This document shows positions 6,365-9,659 of a stretch of DNA of 9,659 nt, piece by piece (position 1 is the first letter of the stretch; each line of letters begins with the position of its first letter). This DNA comes from Bacteroidia bacterium (lineage in GTDB: Bacteria > Bacteroidota > Bacteroidia > JAESSM01 > NORP286): contig JAESSM010000103.1 of NCBI GenBank assembly GCA_016764115.1, positions 1-9,659 of the forward strand, written 5' to 3'. The position numbers and the translations under genes are program-made. Below the pieces are notes generated by a model. It was not told where the DNA came from and ran no database searches. It saw only the letters and a program-made list of their open reading frames with translations.

Positions 6365-6676
6365 ATGTTAAATTATACGGTATATATTCTAAAATGTAAT
6401 GACCAAACTTACTATACAGGAATAACCAATGACATAGAAAGACGAATTGACGAACATGAAACTGGACAAAATGAGCAATGCTATACTTTTAGCAGGCGTC
6501 CGTTAGAATTACTTTTTACTGAACACTTCTCAACTCCAATACAAGCTATAGAATTTGAAAAACAAATTAAAGGATGGTCTCGAAAGAAAAAGGAGGCGCT
6601 CATTAATAATAGCTGGGAGCAGCTTCCAGAGTTTTCTAAATGCTTAAATGAAACATCTCATAAGAACTTTAAATAA
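6365..6676 (+). CDS. Small GIY-YIG nuclease-family protein (UPF0213/YhbQ-like)
   Basis: This 103-residue protein consists of a single GIY-YIG fold. The hallmark strands are VYIL (6-9, Tyr7) and YYTGIT (16-21, Tyr17). The following helix NDIERRIDEH (22-31) carries Arg27 and His31. AIEFEKQIKGWSRKKKEALI (61-80) carries metal-ligand Glu65, and Asn81 follows. The tail SWEQLPEFSK is typical of the UPF0213 group. All expected catalytic positions are present, so DNA nicking or cleavage is plausible; the biological substrate of this group is poorly defined. There is no added DNA-binding domain such as homing endonucleases carry, only ten to fifteen extra residues at the C-terminus. The start at 6365 is supported by AAGG five bases upstream and by the family N-terminus. 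The gene sits alone between two related hairpin repeats, 64 nt after the left one and 13 nt before the right one, and differs in theme from the cell-wall and secretion genes beside it. Confidence 0.9.
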   Translation: MLNYTVYILKCNDQTYYTGITNDIERRIDEHETGQNEQCYTFSRRPLELLFTEHFSTPIQAIEFEKQIKGWSRKKKEALINNSWEQLPEFSKCLNETSHKNFK

Positions 6677-6689
6677 CAATACTAGTATG

Positions 6690-6772
6690 GTCAGTCTGAA
6701 TGGAGGCGAAAACTGGTTTGCGCAAGAAGCACCACACATTTCGACTCCGCTCAATGTGACGAAGTTTTTTTT
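6690..6772 (+). repeat. Right imperfect hairpin with following T-run (possible terminator)
   Basis: The left arm, 6690-6712 (GTCAGTCTGAATGGAGGCG plus AAAA), pairs with the right arm, 6738-6760 (ATTTCGACTCCGCTCAATG plus TGAC), at 16 of 23 positions plus a G-U pair, around a 25-nt loop. It starts 13 nt past the GIY-YIG stop. Four bases after the stem comes a run of eight T (6765-6772), so on the plus strand it could act as the intrinsic terminator of the GIY-YIG gene. The right arm has the canonical repeat sequence; the left arm is the diverged one. Confidence 0.75.
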
Positions 6773-6780
6773 ATAACTAT

Positions 6781-6788
6781 TACTTTTG
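6781..6788 (+). promoter_or_regulatory. Exact -7 box immediately before the T9SS cargo gene
   Basis: TACTTTTG matches TAnnTTTG exactly and ends 4 nt before the ATG at 6793. No TTTG is found about 20 nt upstream, where the sequence is the end of the hairpin repeat. If active, it gives a leaderless or nearly leaderless mRNA for the 634-residue protein. It may equally be chance in T-rich DNA. Confidence 0.3.
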
Positions 6789-6792
6789 CTAA

Positions 6793-8697
6793 ATGATTCG
6801 ATCAGTACTCCTTTCTGCTTTTACTTTATTTACTTTCTTTTCATACTCTCAAGAAGTAATAACCGATCTGGATGTAAATCCATCTTTAAAAAATCATTAT
6901 GATAAAGAAATACCCAAACCGTCTGCAAAAAATCCAGATTCCACAAACAACGATACATTAACCCTCCCTTTTTTCGATGACTTTTCAGGAGGCGGCCTTT
7001 ATCCGGATACCGCTCTTTGGATGGATGATTATGCATTCATTAATGAAGAATATCCAGTTGAACCAATTAGTATTGGGGTGGCAACATTGGATGGAGTTGA
7101 TGAAAAAGGGCACCCCTACGATGACTCAAAACCGAATACTTATGGACTTGCCGATAACCTGACCTCAAACCCTATCAGGATGTCTGGCTATACACCATTA
7201 GACTCTTTATACTTCAGCTTTTACTATCAAGGTGAAGGCTATGGAAATGCTCCCGAAAGAGATGATTCACTTTTATTACAATTTCGAACAGACTCCATTT
7301 ATTATATCTCTGATACTATAATCGATACTACTATCAATGACACAACTATAATAGACAGTATTATACAATATGGCAGCAAATGGATTCATATTTGGAGTGA
7401 TACAGGACAAGATCAATCTAATTTTAAATTTGTGATTCTCCCCATTGTAAAGCAGGAATATTTTACTGATAGGTTTCAATTCAGGTTTAGAAATTACGCT
7501 ACCCTTTCAGGAAATCTTGATCAATGGCATATTGATTACGTGTTTCTCGATGAGAATAGAACCGTGAAAGATTCTTCTTTTTTTGATGTTGCATTTGTTT
7601 ATAATGGTCCTTCTTTATTGAAAAATTATGAAGCAATGCCTTGGATACAGTTTAAGGATAATCAATCCGATGAGATCGTTTCATCCTATTCTGTTTGGTT
7701 AAGAAATAATCTCAACACTTCTGCAAATACTCCCTATTCTGATGAATTATACAATGAAGATACCTTACTAAAGCTAACAAACGAAGGAAATTTCAACATA
7801 GCAGCTTCATCATTACAAGAAGTAACCCTAAATCTTACCATACCAACAATAAATGGAAGTGATAGTGTAAATCTCTCTTTTAAAAATTTCATTTCTCTTT
7901 CAGGTGACATTGAGAAATCTAACGATACAATTACACGTTATCAAAAGTTCCATAATTATTATGCCTACGATGATGGTACTGCAGAAAAAGGCTATGGATT
8001 AAACACCAAGAATGGCAGAATCGCTTACCGTTTCGTATTAAACAAACCTGACTATTTAAGAGCAATAGCCATGTACTTTAATGAAGTGCTTGAAGATGTT
8101 TCTGATAAAAACTTTTATTTAACAGTATGGACAAGTTTAGATCCTGAAGTAAAAGTATTTGAACAACCAGCAGTGAAACCAATATATGAAAATGAACTCA
8201 ACAGATTCCATTACTATAAGCTGGATACTGTTGAAATATTAATTCAAGACACTTTTTACCTCGGATGGAAGCAAACCACCACCGATGTTCTTAACATTGG
8301 TCTTGATAAAAACACAGATGCCAATTCAAATATGTTTTATAATGTAGGTGGAGATTGGCTAAATTCTACTATTCCCGGCTCATGGATGATACGACCACTT
8401 TTAGGAGATACACTCCCGCCAGGCTTAAGTGTTAAGGAAGATATAATAGAACAAGGTAAGATTCTACTTTACCCGAACCCAGCTACTAATTATTTACACA
8501 TCTATGCTGAGTTTGAAAATTTTAATAATGGGCAAACTACTTTGACCATCTTCAATTCCATTGGTAATCAAGTTTATTCTAATAATTATTCAAAAAGAAT
8601 CTCACTTGAAGGATTTGATTCCGGGATTTATTTTTTAAAATTAATTGATCCTGCCTCTAACAACATTTACTCAAAATCATTTGTAGTAATCCGGTGA
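6793..8697 (+). CDS. T9SS type A sorting-domain secreted protein of unknown function
   Basis: This is a 634-residue exported protein. Residues 1-19 (MIRSVLLSAFTLFTFFSYS, cut before Gln20) are a Sec signal peptide. The C-terminal 75-80 residues are a type A T9SS sorting domain: ILLYPNPATNYLHI (557-570), TLTIFNSIGNQVYS (583-596), SLEGFDSGIYFLKL (604-617) and terminal KSFVVIR. The protein should therefore cross the outer membrane by the Por/type IX machinery and be released or anchored at the surface. The body is beta-rich. It includes LPFFDDFSG (58-66), a Thr/Ile/Asp-rich segment (170-191), and AYDDGTAEKGYGL (391-403), which I associate with large Bacteroidota cargo proteins of undefined function. 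I recognise no catalytic motif. There is no Shine-Dalgarno. The start fits the signal peptide. The stop overlaps the next gene's ATG, so the two are likely co-transcribed. Confidence 0.93.
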   Translation: MIRSVLLSAFTLFTFFSYSQEVITDLDVNPSLKNHYDKEIPKPSAKNPDSTNNDTLTLPFFDDFSGGGLYPDTALWMDDYAFINEEYPVEPISIGVATLDGVDEKGHPYDDSKPNTYGLADNLTSNPIRMSGYTPLDSLYFSFYYQGEGYGNAPERDDSLLLQFRTDSIYYISDTIIDTTINDTTIIDSIIQYGSKWIHIWSDTGQDQSNFKFVILPIVKQEYFTDRFQFRFRNYATLSGNLDQWHIDYVFLDENRTVKDSSFFDVAFVYNGPSLLKNYEAMPWIQFKDNQSDEIVSSYSVWLRNNLNTSANTPYSDELYNEDTLLKLTNEGNFNIAASSLQEVTLNLTIPTINGSDSVNLSFKNFISLSGDIEKSNDTITRYQKFHNYYAYDDGTAEKGYGLNTKNGRIAYRFVLNKPDYLRAIAMYFNEVLEDVSDKNFYLTVWTSLDPEVKVFEQPAVKPIYENELNRFHYYKLDTVEILIQDTFYLGWKQTTTDVLNIGLDKNTDANSNMFYNVGGDWLNSTIPGSWMIRPLLGDTLPPGLSVKEDIIEQGKILLYPNPATNYLHIYAEFENFNNGQTTLTIFNSIGNQVYSNNYSKRISLEGFDSGIYFLKLIDPASNNIYSKSFVVIR

Positions 8698-9659
8698 TGA
8701 AATTTTCTTTTTTGCTGATTTTCCTGATACTAACCATTCAATTATCCTTTTCCCAAAACTTCAAATGTGGAACTGCCTATTATGATAGTTTCATAGAACG
8801 AGGTGGTTACGACAAGAAAACCATTCCTAATAATTTTCAAGAAATAATTAATCGCTCAAAAGTTGAAGGGAAGATCATCATTCCTACAGTTATTCATGTT
8901 ATACATTACGGTACATATGGTGATAATGATACCAATCAAATATTGGATGGCTTGAGAGTTATTAATGAAGATTTTAGCAGAACAAATATCGATAGCGGTG
9001 AAACCAGAGATCTATTTAAAAATATTGCTGCTGATGTTGGAATTGAATTCCGACTGGCCCAACTTGATTCGAATGGAAACCCAACAAGTGGAATTGTAAT
9101 AATTGATACGAATATCACTCCTCATCCTGAACCGGTTGATGAAGATTTTGACAACGTTAAATTTCTAACGCACTGGCCACCTGATCAATATTATAACATT
9201 TGGATAGTTAGAAATATACAAGATGGCGTAAACGGATATGCTCAATACCCAGGTACTGACTTTGATTATGGTGGACCATGGAATACATGGGGAGTTATAG
9301 TAAGGCATAATCAGTGGGGAACAATTGGTACTGCAACTGATGAAGGACGAACTGCAACACATGAAATCGGACATTCATTAGGATTATATCATACTTTTCT
9401 CAGCGCCTCCGCAAATTGTGGAGCAGAATGCGATACTACAGGTGATGAGGTTTGTGATACTCCACCTTGTAAACTTAGTTTTAATTGCAGCTATAGCTCA
9501 AATACTTGTTCGAATGATTCGCTTGGCCCCAGTGCTTACACTTTTGATTCGTTAGATCAACTGGAAAACTTTATGAGTTATAATGACTGCCAAAATATGT
9601 TTTCACAAGGGCAAAAAGATAGGATGCTTGGCTATATCGCTTCTTTCCCAACAATTCAA
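8697..9659 (+). CDS. M43-family (pappalysin/cytophagalysin-like) zinc metalloprotease, 3' end outside window
   Basis: An open frame starts with ATG at 8697 (sharing the A of the preceding TGA) and continues through 321 codons to the window edge without a stop. Residues 1-19 (MKFSFLLIFLILTIQLSFS) are a signal peptide cut before Gln20. The prodomain/N-terminal part includes IPTVIHVIHYG (62-72), typical of the family. The zinc site is HEIGHSLGLYH (222-232): His222, Glu223, His226 and His232, with Gly229. The segment GDEVCDTPP (249-257) and several cysteines (241, 245, 253, 258) fit the disulfide-bearing M43B subdomain. NFMSYNDC (291-298) supplies the Met-turn Met293. All catalytic elements are present, so an active secreted endopeptidase is expected. 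Relatives in this phylum often end in a T9SS sorting domain or carry PKD repeats, which would lie beyond 9659. It is probably translationally coupled to the upstream T9SS cargo protein. Confidence 0.93.
   Translation, partial: MKFSFLLIFLILTIQLSFSQNFKCGTAYYDSFIERGGYDKKTIPNNFQEIINRSKVEGKIIIPTVIHVIHYGTYGDNDTNQILDGLRVINEDFSRTNIDSGETRDLFKNIAADVGIEFRLAQLDSNGNPTSGIVIIDTNITPHPEPVDEDFDNVKFLTHWPPDQYYNIWIVRNIQDGVNGYAQYPGTDFDYGGPWNTWGVIVRHNQWGTIGTATDEGRTATHEIGHSLGLYHTFLSASANCGAECDTTGDEVCDTPPCKLSFNCSYSSNTCSNDSLGPSAYTFDSLDQLENFMSYNDCQNMFSQGQKDRMLGYIASFPTIQ

Larger units (their letters stand above)
6242..6760 (+). mobile_element. Putative miniature element: GIY-YIG gene inside terminal inverted repeats
   Basis: The 519-nt unit starts GTCATG+TTGAGCGGAGTCGAAA and ends with the reverse complement TTTCGACTCCGCTCAA+TGTGAC. 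The arms match at 20 of 23 positions, including a 16-bp perfect core. Each end is itself a hairpin (6242-6300, 6690-6760), and the only gene inside encodes a GIY-YIG nuclease. The layout resembles known pairings of a DNA-cleaving enzyme with palindromic repeats, such as RAYT transposases with REP sequences. No target-site duplication is visible at the borders, and mobility is inferred only from the arrangement. Confidence 0.4.

Noticed and set aside
6242..6760. CRISPR-like array from the repeated TTGAGC motif
   Set aside because: The copies are inverted arms of hairpins around a gene, not direct repeats with regular spacers.
6218..6772. Target-site duplication around the GIY-YIG unit
   Set aside because: The bases just outside 6242 and 6760 (..GCAAG and GAAGT..) do not give a direct repeat longer than a few bases. 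Similar TTACTTT strings further out are not at the borders and could be chance.

Overview
The window is AT-rich and reads as chromosomal DNA of a Bacteroidota bacterium, most likely a marine-type Flavobacteriales or close relative. The evidence is a secreted protein with a C-terminal type IX secretion (T9SS) type A sorting domain, a PKD-repeat surface protein, an M43 'pappalysin-like' metalloprotease, TAnnTTTG-type promoter boxes, poor Shine-Dalgarno sites, and dispersed TTGAGC-x-GTCGAAA hairpin repeats. The last of these I recall from many genomes of this phylum. No species can be named from the sequence.

Layout. Left part, minus strand: the N-terminal 216 codons of a PKD-repeat secreted protein (1-649, running off the left edge); an AT-rich gap (650-942) holding a lone copy of the dispersed repeat; a NifS/IscS-type cysteine desulfurase (943-2097); an intrinsic terminator (2102-2137); and a periplasmic TlpA/ResA-like thioredoxin (2159-2644). 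A compact divergent promoter region (2645-2775) separates this from the plus-strand genes.

Middle, plus strand: an 896-residue protein made of two tandem D-Ala-D-Ala ligase (Ddl, ATP-grasp) modules (2776-5466) overlaps by 8 nt a membrane-anchored protein with three PASTA domains (5459-6211). The pair looks like a peptidoglycan unit: the ligase makes, or once made, the terminal dipeptide, and PASTA domains in other bacteria bind cell-wall precursors or cross-links. Next is a small UPF0213-type GIY-YIG nuclease gene (6365-6676) bracketed by two imperfect hairpins (6242-6300 and 6690-6760). The outer arms of these hairpins form near-identical terminal inverted repeats, so the roughly 0.5-kb unit looks like a miniature nuclease-plus-palindrome element.

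Right, plus strand: a 634-residue T9SS cargo protein of unknown function (6793-8697), whose stop codon overlaps (TGATG) the start of an M43-family zinc metalloprotease (8697-9659, cut by the right edge). These two probably form one transcription unit of exported proteins.

Two items deserve most attention: the GIY-YIG/inverted-repeat unit, and the internally duplicated Ddl, whose two halves have diverged at different active-site elements.
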